DNA of 64,000 bases from Parasporobacterium sp. GTDB lineage: Bacteria; Bacillota; Clostridia; Lachnospirales; Lachnospiraceae. The notes beneath the pieces were generated by a model. That model searched no databases, was not told the DNA's origin, and saw only the letters and a program-made list of their open reading frames with translations. Positions 49,771 to 57,622 of the stretch are shown here, one piece after another (position 1 is the first letter of the stretch; every line of letters starts with the position of its first letter). The stretch spans positions 30,680-94,679 of the forward strand of contig JAFUBX010000004.1 of NCBI GenBank assembly GCA_017459985.1. The letters are read 5' to 3'. The translations under genes were made by a program, and so were the position numbers.

Positions 49771-50253
49771 TTATACAGCAGCATTATCTTTCAGCTGCCT
49801 GTGGAATATCCGCCGGAACAGCATCCGGACAAAAGGTCCGATGAAAAATACCTGAAGGCACAAGGCCGCCGGAAAACAATAAAAGGCCAGGGAGATCCAT
49901 TGTGTAAACCAGTCCGCGGTGAACCCATTATGAAAAAATGTTGCAAACAATGTAATGGGAGGGACAATCAGGCAGACCGTACAGCATTGGATTGATAACG
50001 TGATAAATATCGGATTATCTTTGCCTGGCCGGAAGATCCGGAACGTAAGCTTCTGTGCCGCCCTGGTAATGATAAAAAAGACCAACAGGAACACAACCAC
50101 ATATTCGATCCACATTTCTTTGATTGCCATTAAAAAGACGGAATATGTCAATCCTCCCATCTTACCGGCGATCGTGTAGCAGGTCATTGCATATACCATG
50201 CAGAAGACCATTAATAATGTAAAAATAAAACTCTGAAATTTCGTTTTTGGCAT
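49771..50253 (-). CDS. DUF2798-like membrane protein
   Basis: Membrane protein of 160 residues with four helices arranged as two similar halves, starting MPKTKFQSFIFTLLMVFCMVYAMTCYTIA and containing FRIFRPGKDNPI between the halves. This matches the DUF2798 family of small membrane proteins. ATG 50253 has the ribosome site GAAAGGAG. It is convergent with the STAS gene. A truncated relative lies at 53258. Role unknown. Confidence 0.75.
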   Translation of the reverse strand: MPKTKFQSFIFTLLMVFCMVYAMTCYTIAGKMGGLTYSVFLMAIKEMWIEYVVVFLLVFFIITRAAQKLTFRIFRPGKDNPIFITLSIQCCTVCLIVPPITLFATFFHNGFTADWFTQWISLAFYCFPAALCLQVFFIGPFVRMLFRRIFHRQLKDNAAV

Positions 50254-50280
50254 ATCGGATTCTCCTTTCTCTTCAAACAA

Positions 50281-50340
50281 AAACGACATCAAATACTGCA
50301 AACCCACCAGACATAAGGTTCGCGATATTTAATGTCGTTT
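50281..50340. promoter_or_regulatory. 9-bp inverted repeat AAACGACAT...ATGTCGTTT
   Basis: Perfect 9-bp arms at 50281-50289 and 50332-50340 lie 42 bp apart upstream of the DUF2798-like gene (divergent from the methyltransferase). They could be an operator pair or an RNA stem; unassigned. Confidence 0.4.
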
Positions 50341-50524
50341 AATATCCATATGCAATTGAAATCATTGTAGAACCTCCGGAGGAAAAATGCAATCAAAAAT
50401 TTGCTGCGGAGAAGCATCCTTATATCTATTGTATTTTCGGAATATAAGATTTATTATTAGTAAGCAAAGGCTAACTGCGAATTAATCGATCGTTTGGTTC
50501 AATAAGTATAAGGGGAAATCAATC

Positions 50525-51148
50525 ATGACTTTAATGAAAAAATTCTTTGCGCAGACGAAGAAGCCGGAAGGTATGCTAGGGAAAATGATGCTGGGTACGA
50601 TGAACTCCGGGCATGCGAAAATGGCGGACTGGGGAATGTCCCACCTTCCGGGAACCGGAATTGCCAAAGCAGCGGACCTGGGCTGCGGGGGAGGCCGGAA
50701 TGCGGGGGAACTGTTGAAAAGATATCCGGATGCGCATGTAACTGCAGTGGATTACTCTCATTTGTCTGTTGAAAAAGCCAGGGATTATAACAAAGAGATG
50801 ATCACAGAAGGAAGGTGCAGAGTGCTGCAGGGAGACGTCTCAGAGCTTGATTTACCGGAAGAAACATTTGATCTGGCGACGGCATTTGAAACTATCTATT
50901 TCTGGCCCGGACTGGAGCGGTGTTTTGCCCAGGTTTATAAGATTTTAAAACCGGGCGGTCTCTTTATGATCTGTAATGAGTCCGACGGAACAGATGCCAC
51001 AAGCCTTCGGTTTGAAAAGATCATTGAAGGGATGAAGAATTATACGACGGAGGAGATCGGGGCAGCATTGAAGCAGGCAGGTTTTTCAAAGATCCAGTCT
51101 TATCATCATCCGTCAAATCCCTGGATTACAGTTTTGGCGGAAAAATAA
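50525..51148 (+). CDS. Class I SAM-dependent methyltransferase
   Basis: Rossmann-fold methyltransferase of 207 residues with motif I AADLGCGGGRNAGELLKRYP, acidic motif II VTAVDYSHLS, motif III VLQGDVSELDLPEETFDLATAFETIYFW and VYKILKPGGLFMICNESDG. It is typical of small-molecule methyltransferases (Methyltransf_11/25). The product and substrate cannot be read. A weak AAGGGGAA ribosome site precedes ATG 50525. The GC-rich repeat and the MBL hydrolase gene follow immediately. Confidence 0.9.
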   Translation: MTLMKKFFAQTKKPEGMLGKMMLGTMNSGHAKMADWGMSHLPGTGIAKAADLGCGGGRNAGELLKRYPDAHVTAVDYSHLSVEKARDYNKEMITEGRCRVLQGDVSELDLPEETFDLATAFETIYFWPGLERCFAQVYKILKPGGLFMICNESDGTDATSLRFEKIIEGMKNYTTEEIGAALKQAGFSKIQSYHHPSNPWITVLAEK

Positions 51149-51153
51149 AGTGC

Positions 51154-51202
51154 CGCGCACCGCGAGGCGCAAGCGCCACACGCACCGCGCACGGAAATGG
51201 AG
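51154..51202 (+). repeat. GC-rich 49-bp repeat, copy 1, providing the ribosome site of the next gene
   Basis: A segment from CGCGCACCGCGAGGCGC to CACGGAAATGGAG contains the small hairpin GGCGCAAGCGCC. It occupies exactly the gap between the methyltransferase stop (51148) and the MBL start (51210), and its final GGAAATGGAG forms the Shine-Dalgarno region together with AAAGG. It matches the tandem copies at 53145-53252. Confidence 0.9.
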
Positions 51203-51209
51203 AAAGGCA

Positions 51210-52079
51210 ATGTCAAGGAAGGCTTCTAATTTTCAGAAGAAAGTGATGTCCCTCGGCTACCGGGGAAAAGAAATCTTTAAACCGTTGAATACCGGAAGGA
51301 TTGACGACCATGTCGCCTGTGTGCGGGAATGGATTGCCAATATTTTCTTTTATACAAAAAATGGAACGACCATCATGATTGACGCCGGGTATAATTATGA
51401 ACGGCTGAAAGAAAAGATGGAGTGGCTGGAAATCGACCCGGAGAGCATCCAACACATCCTGATCACCCATCAGGATACAGATCATGTCGGCGCCGTCGAG
51501 CGGGATTCGGATGGTCTTTTTAAGAATGCTGCCATCTACCTGAGTGAAATCGAAAACCGGTATCTGACAGGGGAAGTACGTCGGAAGGTGATTTTCGGCC
51601 TGTATAAGCTGCCAATGGTGGTAACCGATAATAAAAAGGTGCTTCTCACGGACGGGCAGATTCTGAATATTGACGGGATCAGAATCGAAGCCATCCTGGT
51701 GCCGGGGCATACCTGGGGACATATGGTCTACCTGATTGACGACACGTATCTTTTTACCGGTGATACCATCTGGTTCGGGGCAGACGGAGGCTTTAGTTTC
51801 ATTAACTCTCTGGCAGAGGACAATGACCTGGCCAGAAAGTCGCTGGCGAAGCTGGAACAAAACCTTCGCGGCCGGAACCGGCCGATCAAGGTCATTACCG
51901 GGCATACCGGATGGGCAGACAGCCTGGATTTTGTCTTTGCCCATAAGGACAAGGTTTGCAACAGTTTTAAGAAGCAAAAACCACATGACCCGACAGCACC
52001 ATATGACGGGTACGATGAGAGTGATGATACCTGCGAAAATGCCCGGAAAGTTCTGCTGTTAAAACAGAATCGGACGTAA
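51210..52079 (+). CDS. Metallo-beta-lactamase-fold hydrolase
   Basis: Hydrolase of 289 residues with the MBL metal motif ITHQDTDHVGAVE (HxDxDH with Gln in place of His at the first position), ILVPGHTWGHMVYLI and FTGDTIWFG, ending GHTGWAD. The first His of the usual HxHxDH is retained, but the second is Asp-preceded Gln (THQDTDH), which occurs in some dinuclear enzymes. The start is ATG 51210 (MSRKASNF); the longer frame to 51150 would translate the GC-rich repeat. The substrate is unknown. Confidence 0.85.
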   Translation: MSRKASNFQKKVMSLGYRGKEIFKPLNTGRIDDHVACVREWIANIFFYTKNGTTIMIDAGYNYERLKEKMEWLEIDPESIQHILITHQDTDHVGAVERDSDGLFKNAAIYLSEIENRYLTGEVRRKVIFGLYKLPMVVTDNKKVLLTDGQILNIDGIRIEAILVPGHTWGHMVYLIDDTYLFTGDTIWFGADGGFSFINSLAEDNDLARKSLAKLEQNLRGRNRPIKVITGHTGWADSLDFVFAHKDKVCNSFKKQKPHDPTAPYDGYDESDDTCENARKVLLLKQNRT

Positions 52080-52157
52080 ATCCATGATTACTGCATTTCT
52101 GAAATAAAACTGTTGGAAGGATATCGGAAAAAAAGATTTGTATAGGATAATAGTAAG

Positions 52158-52949
52158 ATGAGCACAGTATTACAGTTTGAAACACTGCATAATACCCGTG
52201 ATCTGGGTGGCATGGCTGCCGGGGATGGGAGAATCATAAAACCGGGAAAACTGATCCGCAGCGGGCGGCTTTCCGATATCAGTCAGAATGATATGGGGCA
52301 GCTGTCTTCTCTGATTGATGTTGTGGTAGATTTCCGGGATGTGCCGGAACGGTTGGAAAAACCGGATCGAACGATTCCCGGAGTTACGTGTTTCCACATT
52401 CCAATTCTGGAGAAACTGGCTCCCGGAGTCACGCAGGAAACCAGATCCGAGAAGGAAATGTTTGCCGGGATTGCACAGGATCCGAAAAGAGCAAAACAGA
52501 TGATCTGCGGAATTTACCGAAGATTTGCCCTGGATGATTTCTCTGTATCACAATACCGGAAGTTTTTGCGAATCCTTCTGGAAGAACATGAAAAGGCGGT
52601 TCTGTGGCACTGTTCCGCAGGAAAGGACCGGGCAGGAATGGCCAGTGTGATCATTGAGGAAATCCTTGGGATTTCCAGAGAAGATATTATCGCAGATTAT
52701 TTGCAGACGAATGACTGCCTGGCGGATGACATTGTGATCATGACCAGGCATGCAAAAGAAATGCTGCAGATCCAGAGCCCGGAAGCAGACCAGGCATTCA
52801 GATGTCTTTTTGGCGCGGATCCGGACTATATCCGGGTTTTCTATGAAGCAGCGGAAGAAAAGTATGGGGATTTCCGGACATTTATCCATGATGGAATGCA
52901 GCTGACAGACCAGGAGATTCTGCGTTTGCAGGAAATGTACTTATGGTAA
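52158..52949 (+). CDS. Tyrosine/dual-specificity protein phosphatase (Y_phosphatase3 type)
   Basis: Phosphatase of 263 residues with the P-loop HCSAGKDRAGMAS (catalytic Cys near 151, Arg near 157) and the N-terminal block NTRDLGGMAAGDGRIIKPGKLIRSG, diagnostic for the bacterial Tyr_phosphatase_3/LipA-like family, active on phosphotyrosine or phosphoinositides. No signal peptide is seen. The ribosome site is weak (GGATAATAG). It stands alone between the MBL hydrolase and the DUF2798 fragment. Confidence 0.93.
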   Translation: MSTVLQFETLHNTRDLGGMAAGDGRIIKPGKLIRSGRLSDISQNDMGQLSSLIDVVVDFRDVPERLEKPDRTIPGVTCFHIPILEKLAPGVTQETRSEKEMFAGIAQDPKRAKQMICGIYRRFALDDFSVSQYRKFLRILLEEHEKAVLWHCSAGKDRAGMASVIIEEILGISREDIIADYLQTNDCLADDIVIMTRHAKEMLQIQSPEADQAFRCLFGADPDYIRVFYEAAEEKYGDFRTFIHDGMQLTDQEILRLQEMYLW

Positions 52950-53257
52950 TGCCATCCCTGCTTGACGTTTCGGCAGATGTAAAGGTAAAATAAAACTCGC
53001 TGAAAACAGAATAGATAGAATTGAACGACACATGTAGTGCATGCGCACATAAATCTGATCACGGTAACCAATTATCAGAACAGCGCATCCACGGCATGTG
53101 TTTTTTGCTGAAGAAGAACCGCGCACCGCGCACGGACATGGAGTCGCGCGCGCACCGCGAGGCGCAAGCGCCACACGCACCGCGCACGGAAATGGAGTCG
53201 CGCGCGCACCGCGAGGCGCAAGCGCCACACGCACCGCGCACGGAAATGGAGGAGCTT
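52950..53257. other. Intergenic region, plain then GC-rich repeats
   Basis: Bases 52950-53117 are AT-rich with nothing recognised. Bases 53119-53252 are GC-rich tandem repeats that run up to the next start codon. The open frames through the repeats (53021 upstream portion, 53098-53469, minus-strand frames) are rejected as genes. Confidence 0.75.
53119..53252 (+). repeat. GC-rich 54-bp tandem repeat, two full copies plus a partial one
   Basis: Full units at 53145-53198 and 53199-53252 are identical except for the last base; a 26-bp partial unit (53119-53144, ending CACGGACATGGAGT) precedes them. Each ends with GGAAATGGAG(T/G). The last copy supplies GGAAATGGAGGAG 5 bp before ATG 53258. A single copy lies at 51154-51202, likewise just before a start codon. 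Composition is about 75% GC, well above the surroundings. Confidence 0.93.
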
Positions 53258-53578
53258 ATGCCAAGGACACAATTTCAAAGAATGATTTTCGCACTGCTGA
53301 CAGTGATCATTACAGTACACGGATATGTCTTTTACAGCCTGTACGTGGTGAACGGAAACACACTGATGGAGATAACAGGGGAAAGCAGCGTCCTCCGGGC
53401 GATCCACGCCCAGGGCGGCGTGTATATGTTTGGATCCATGCTACCGATCTGGGCAGTTGTACTGATTGAATTCTGCCTGGCATATTCGCTGGAGTGCCTG
53501 CTGGGAAGTCCGATGTCATTAAAACTGGTGTTCCGGATCTTTGATCCACAGAAGATCGATAATCCAATTGTCTCATAA
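53258..53578 (+). CDS. DUF2798-like membrane protein, truncated to the first half
   Basis: Protein of 106 residues starting MPRTQFQRMIFALLTVIITVHGYVFYSLYVV, related to the protein at 49771-50253. It stops at FRIFDPQKIDNPIVS, just where the longer relative continues from FRIFRPGKDNPI into its second half. Thus only two helices of the family's four remain. It may be a natural half-size form or a truncated duplicate. The ribosome site is supplied by the last GC-rich repeat. Confidence 0.7.
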   Translation: MPRTQFQRMIFALLTVIITVHGYVFYSLYVVNGNTLMEITGESSVLRAIHAQGGVYMFGSMLPIWAVVLIEFCLAYSLECLLGSPMSLKLVFRIFDPQKIDNPIVS

Positions 53579-53936
53579 GTCAGAACACTTTGATCTGTTT
53601 TCGGTTATTTTTTCATCCTGGCTCCGGCAGTGGCGGGTAAAATCTTGGAAATGTTAATTTTACAACAGTTCACCCGCCAGGTGGTCGGTTTATAAAGCCG
53701 GAAATTCTGTAAGACCGTTCGAGGTGTTTTGGTATGATGATTTCGCTGGATTAGAAGATGTTGAAGCAGAATAAGAGATGTTAAGCCAGGATTTGATGAC
53801 ATATATTCGAAAAACACCAAATAAAATAATCGAAAAATAAAAAACAAAATACTCGAAAAACACCAAATAAAAGTTGCCGGACAAAGAATCGTCTGATATA
53901 ATCCGCATATAAAATGGCCCTAAGGAGACTTTATGT
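53579..53936. other. Intergenic region with two repeat types
   Basis: It contains a 50-bp GGCGGGTAAA unit (53631-53680) and an A-rich segment with two direct copies of CGAAAAACACCAAATAAAA (53808-53826, 53854-53872). The remainder shows no gene. An AAGGAGAC ribosome site closes the region. Confidence 0.8.
53631..53680. repeat. 50-bp GGCGGGTAAA palindromic repeat, unit 2
   Basis: It runs from TGGCGGGTAAAAT to TTCACCCGCCAGG. Besides the outer GGCGGGT/ACCCGCC stem, inner GTAAAAT and ATTTTAC can pair, offering an alternative fold. The sequence following it (TGGTCGGTT) is also repeated after unit 3 at 55421. Confidence 0.9.
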
Positions 53937-55244
53937 ATGCGATATATTCAAAGAACTCTTGATCAGGTGATCGACCAGCGGATCAAGGCATTTAATGCCA
54001 TTTGTATAGTTGGACCAAAAGGATGCGGAAAGACAAGAACCGCAAAAGAAAGGTGCAAAACGGTAATTGAATTCCAGGATGAGGAAAAAAGAGATGGATA
54101 TCTGGCCGTTGCAGAAACAGCGCCGGGGCTTCTGCTGAAAAACTACAAGCCCATTTTGTTTGATGAATGGCAGGATGCACCGAAAATATGGGGAGCTATT
54201 CGAAAAGCCTGTGACGATTCACCGGAAGAAACCGGATCATATTATCTTACCGGCTCTACCAGCAGAAGGGGTGATACGCCACATACCGGAACCGGGAGGA
54301 TCTCCGAAATGACATTGTATCCCATGACTCTCTGGGAAACCGGAGAATCCAATGGGAGTATTTCACTTTATGAGACGGTAGCAGATCCGGATTATACAAT
54401 TGATGGCATAATGACACAACTCACATTGAGTGATCTGTTCTTTGCTGCATGCAGAGGAGGATGGCCGCGGTGTATGGCACTGAAAGAAAAAGAAGCCCAG
54501 CTTGAAATTGCAAAAGATTACTATAGACAAATCTATCAGCATGATATAAGTGCGTTGGACAACGTGAGAAGGAACCCTGAATGGGCGAGGGCATTATTAT
54601 GGTCATATGCAAGAAATATGGCAACAACTGCAAAGAAAACCAGCATTTACGCAGATGTAAAAGCGACTGCCAGTGTTACAGATAATACCCTTGCTTCCTA
54701 TATTGATGCGCTCGAAAAACTGTTTGTGATAAAAGATATTGATGCATGGACGCCTCAGATCAGATCAAAAACGGCGATCCGATCGGCAAAAAAGCATATT
54801 TTTGTAGATCCGTCGATTGGGTTGGCTGCGCTTGGAATACAACCGGATTATTTTAATAATGATCTGGATCTTTTCGGGCATGTGTTCGAAAATCTGATAT
54901 TACGCGATCTTCAGGTTTCTGCATTTACTCATGATGCGAGACTATTCCATTATGCGGATGATATGGGGCTGGAGGCAGACGCTGTATATCAGCTTTCGGA
55001 TGGACGATACGCATTAATTGAAATAAAAGTGGGAACGAATCGAATACCTGATGGAGAGAGATCATTGCTGAAATTCAAAAAACTGATACAAAATTATAAT
55101 AAAGCTGCTCTATCAAATGCAGACCATCCCCGCGCCGTTTACAGAGAGCCTGATGCACTCATCATTATTTGTGCAAATGCAACGATGGCTTATACAACAA
55201 AGTCCGGAGTCAAAGTTGTTCCGGCAGGATGCTTAAGGGATTAA
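53937..55244 (+). CDS. AAA ATPase with DUF4143 domain
   Basis: Protein of 435 residues of the AAA_14/DUF4143 group. The ATPase part (about 1-180) has Walker A VGPKGCGKTR (25-34), Walker B ILFDEWQDAP and the arginine-finger-like YYLTGSTSRR; the C-terminal part (about 220-430) has the DUF4143 restriction-endonuclease-like fold with LFGHVFENLILRDL and YALIEIKVGTNRIPDGE (D/E-x-K nuclease-like). The function is not established; such genes are common and mobile in gut anaerobes. ATG 53937 follows AAGGAGAC. Its lower GC content and flanking repeats suggest acquisition. Confidence 0.9.
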   Translation: MRYIQRTLDQVIDQRIKAFNAICIVGPKGCGKTRTAKERCKTVIEFQDEEKRDGYLAVAETAPGLLLKNYKPILFDEWQDAPKIWGAIRKACDDSPEETGSYYLTGSTSRRGDTPHTGTGRISEMTLYPMTLWETGESNGSISLYETVADPDYTIDGIMTQLTLSDLFFAACRGGWPRCMALKEKEAQLEIAKDYYRQIYQHDISALDNVRRNPEWARALLWSYARNMATTAKKTSIYADVKATASVTDNTLASYIDALEKLFVIKDIDAWTPQIRSKTAIRSAKKHIFVDPSIGLAALGIQPDYFNNDLDLFGHVFENLILRDLQVSAFTHDARLFHYADDMGLEADAVYQLSDGRYALIEIKVGTNRIPDGERSLLKFKKLIQNYNKAALSNADHPRAVYREPDALIIICANATMAYTTKSGVKVVPAGCLRD

Positions 55245-55787
55245 AAACGTCGCGGAAATAAAGGATTCCCGGCAATTTACCCTCCACAGGCTGCAGACAT
55301 CGTGGACGGTAAACCGGTAAAAACATTGAATTCCCTATAGCCTTACCCCCCCACGGAGCAGGTTTCGGGTGGCGGGTAAAATCTTTGAAATGTTGATTTT
55401 ACAACAGTTCACCCGCCAGGTGGTCGGTTATGCTTGAAAATATATGAAACGATAATCAACGGGCGGCCTGTTATTCATTCTCTGAAAATCCCGCACAGCT
55501 GTTCGAGACGTTTTTTTGGGACATTTTTTCGGATAATACGGACACATTCCCCTGGCAGGACGTCTTCCTATCAAAGCATCTGTCTGTACACCGAGTGCAG
55601 GGAAGGGCACAGGAATTGAAAAAGCGCCGGACTGCTCCCTTGAGGAGAGCCGGTAAAGAATCTGAAAATTAAAAAAGTGTTATGTTTACAGGATCGCAGC
55701 AGATTCCTGCGGGGAATGTGATATGATAACCCAAATCTCTGTTACGGGATATGTTGCGGCATCAGGAGGAGAACGGAGGGATCATCC
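55245..55787. other. Intergenic region with composite palindromic repeat
   Basis: Bases 55249-55420 are a composite repeat of three hairpin-like units. Bases 55430-55780 hold nothing recognised; the 61-codon frame at 55434-55619 has no ribosome site and no family resemblance and is not called. The next gene is preceded by AGGAGG at 55767-55772. Confidence 0.75.
55249..55420. repeat. Composite ~170-bp palindromic repeat, copy A
   Basis: Nearly identical in order to 56466-56636: a unit with AATAAAGGATTCCC, a second with GGTAAACCGG...CCTTACCCCCC and a third 50-bp unit (55370-55420) with GGCGGGTAAA and CACCCGCC. Differences between copies often keep the pairing of the arms. Confidence 0.9.
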
Positions 55788-56315
55788 ATGAAAAAATTCC
55801 ACGACAATTTTGATTACGAAAATGCAGAAGCCGATATCTGGGATGCAGGAGGCGACCCGAATGCCCTGGATTACAGGAACCCTGCAAAGCGGGATAAATA
55901 CCTGAAGGACGTGGGCCTGAACCCCAAGGACTACGGAAGCAAATGGGGCGATTTCAGCAGCCTGGATCAAACCGGCGGCTCCGGAAGCGGCCAGTCCGGG
56001 TGTTACCTGACTTCCGCCTGCATCAGGGCCGCCCATCTTCCGGATGACTGTGAGGAACTGACGGTCCTTCGGTGGTTCCGGGATCATTATCTGAAGAATC
56101 TCCCGGGCGGGGAAGAGGACATCCGGGAGTATTATCGGATCGCCCCGGGGATTGCGGATGCCATCAATCGGAGGGAAGATGCGGAAAACATCTGGAACCG
56201 CATCTATCATGACCTGATCCTGAAATGTGTGAGCCTGATCAGGGACGGAGATTATCAAGCGACTTACCGGATGTATAAGGAGTACACCCTGAATCTGCAG
56301 GAGTCATATCTGTAA
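55788..56315 (+). CDS. Hypothetical protein with CFI-box-like cysteine motif
   Basis: Soluble protein of 175 residues without signal peptide or membrane helix. The N-terminal part is acidic and aromatic (HDNFDYENAEADIWD); a Gly/Ser hinge (TGGSGSGQSG) leads to GCYLTSACIRAAHLPDDCEELTVLRWFRDHYL, resembling the CFI-box (CxLTxAC ... DxCEELxxLRxFRD) seen in several clostridial proteins of unknown role. The rest is helical. AGGAGGAGAACGGAGG precedes ATG 55788. It is the nearest gene upstream of the cas operon, but 527 bp of repeat-rich DNA separates them, so a CRISPR link is not supported. Confidence 0.7.
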   Translation: MKKFHDNFDYENAEADIWDAGGDPNALDYRNPAKRDKYLKDVGLNPKDYGSKWGDFSSLDQTGGSGSGQSGCYLTSACIRAAHLPDDCEELTVLRWFRDHYLKNLPGGEEDIREYYRIAPGIADAINRREDAENIWNRIYHDLILKCVSLIRDGDYQATYRMYKEYTLNLQESYL

Positions 56316-56842
56316 ATTCGGGAAGTCCTTCAACAACAATGAAAAGCAATAGAGAGAACGCTGTTTCATAGAGCAGTCCGGCAGTGGCGGGCAATGCCGC
56401 GGGAATGATCAGCCAGCGGTAGTAGGTAGCCCCACCGGAATAGTCAATCCGGCAATGGCGGGTGACGCTGCGGGAATAAAGGATTCCCCGCGATTTACCC
56501 GCCATAGACTGCAGACATCGTGGGCGGTAAACCGGCAAAAATGTTGAATTCCCTAGAGCCTTACCCCCCACGGAGCAGGTTCCGGGTGGCGGGTAAAAAC
56601 TTAGAAATGTTGATTTTACAACAGTTTACCCGCCAGGGGATCTGAAATTTATTAAAAAAGTTAATTTTCTGATCAATAGAAAGATATAATTATTACTCAG
56701 ATTAGTGAATCATCAATTTATGTGAAACAGGTGGCATAGTATATATTGGATATGTTACATTATTTATAATTAAAAACCATATAAATTAGAGTGTTTTATC
56801 AGAGAACAATCAATTAGAACATATTATGGGGATCAGCTGAAT
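56316..56842. other. Region before the cas operon: repeats, then AT-rich leader
   Basis: Bases 56366-56636 contain palindromic GGCGGGT-type repeats in about four units. From 56640 to 56842 the sequence turns AT-rich, as expected for the cas promoter and leader; TATAAT words at 56695-56700 and 56765-56770 are candidate -10 boxes without good -35 partners. Confidence 0.75.
56466..56636. repeat. Composite ~170-bp palindromic repeat, copy B
   Basis: Second copy of the element at 55249-55420, with three units: GGCGGGT...ACCCGCC (56458-56503), GGGCGGTAA...TTACCCCCC and GGCGGGTAA...TTTACCCGCC (56587-56636). The last is a perfect 10-bp inverted repeat at its ends. A further related unit (CAGTGGCGGGCAATGCC) precedes it at about 56383. 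Confidence 0.9.
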
Positions 56843-57622
56843 ATGAACAATGAGATACTGACTACATTAACTATGAAGCTTAAATGCGACAGCGAAGAAA
56901 AGCTCGGCTTTTATAAATCCTCGCTATTACAAGGTGTCATTATGGAAAACATTGATCCGTCTTATGCAGAAAAGCTGCATGAAGATGGAAGGAAGCCTTA
57001 TAGTCAGAGCATTATAATAAGGGGAGAAGAAAATATCTGGACGATAAATACACTGACCAGGGATGCTCGGGAAGGGGTCATAGATCCATTACTGAAAGAA
57101 CAGTTTTTGCGGTTTAAAATAGAACACAATGATATGCCCGTTTCAATTGTAAGCAAGGAATTGAAGGAACAGGCTTACTCGGATCTTTTCAATGCATTCT
57201 ATACACAGGAAGCAAAGAATACCTTTATCATTGACTTTCAATCCCCGACAGCATTCAAAAAGGATGGACATTATGTCTTTTATCCGGACTTATACTTGAT
57301 CTATCACAGCCTTATGAGGAAACTGGATTCTGTTTCTGACAGGGAATCAATGTATAGCTATGAAACCCTGGAACAGCTTGTGAATTGCTCAGAAATCATT
57401 GCTTACAGTATTTACAGTGTCAGGCATAGTATTGAGGGAGTAAAGATCCCTGCATTCATGGGAAAGATTACAGTCAGAGTACGAGGAACCCAAACAATGT
57501 CCAATTTTGCAAATCTGCTGTTCGAATTCGGCAATTATTCCGGGATCGGAATTAAAACTGCAATTGGTATGGGACGTGTAGAGATTGGACCAAAAGGAAA
57601 AAAGGTGAACCGCAATGAATGA
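56843..57622 (+). CDS. cas6: CRISPR-associated endoribonuclease Cas6
   Basis: RNA endonuclease of 259 residues that cuts the CRISPR transcript at the base of each repeat hairpin. The C-terminal glycine-rich loop YSGIGIKTAIGMGRV is the Cas6 signature, and the N-terminal EKLHEDGRKPYSQS supplies the usual His (His46) proposed to be catalytic. It is the first gene of the cas operon; its stop overlaps the cas10 start by 8 bp. The predicted cleavage product would carry the 8-nt tag ACGGAAAT taken from the repeat's 3' end. Confidence 0.93.
   Translation: MNNEILTTLTMKLKCDSEEKLGFYKSSLLQGVIMENIDPSYAEKLHEDGRKPYSQSIIIRGEENIWTINTLTRDAREGVIDPLLKEQFLRFKIEHNDMPVSIVSKELKEQAYSDLFNAFYTQEAKNTFIIDFQSPTAFKKDGHYVFYPDLYLIYHSLMRKLDSVSDRESMYSYETLEQLVNCSEIIAYSIYSVRHSIEGVKIPAFMGKITVRVRGTQTMSNFANLLFEFGNYSGIGIKTAIGMGRVEIGPKGKKVNRNE

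Noticed and set aside
51150-51209. N-terminal extension of the MBL hydrolase (starting in the GC-rich repeat)
   Set aside because: It would translate the repeat itself into an Arg/His-rich tail; ATG 51210 has the ribosome site that the repeat provides.
53021-53257. N-terminal extension of the DUF2798-like protein through the tandem repeats
   Set aside because: Same reason: the repeat is the 5' untranslated part, and the relative at 49771 starts at the equivalent MPKTKFQ.
55434-55619. 61-codon frame after the DUF4143 gene
   Set aside because: No ribosome site, no family resemblance, and it lies in repeat-rich DNA.
55788-56315. CFI-box-like protein as a CRISPR ancillary effector
   Set aside because: It has no CARF, HEPN or nuclease motif, and over 500 bp of repeats separate it from cas6.
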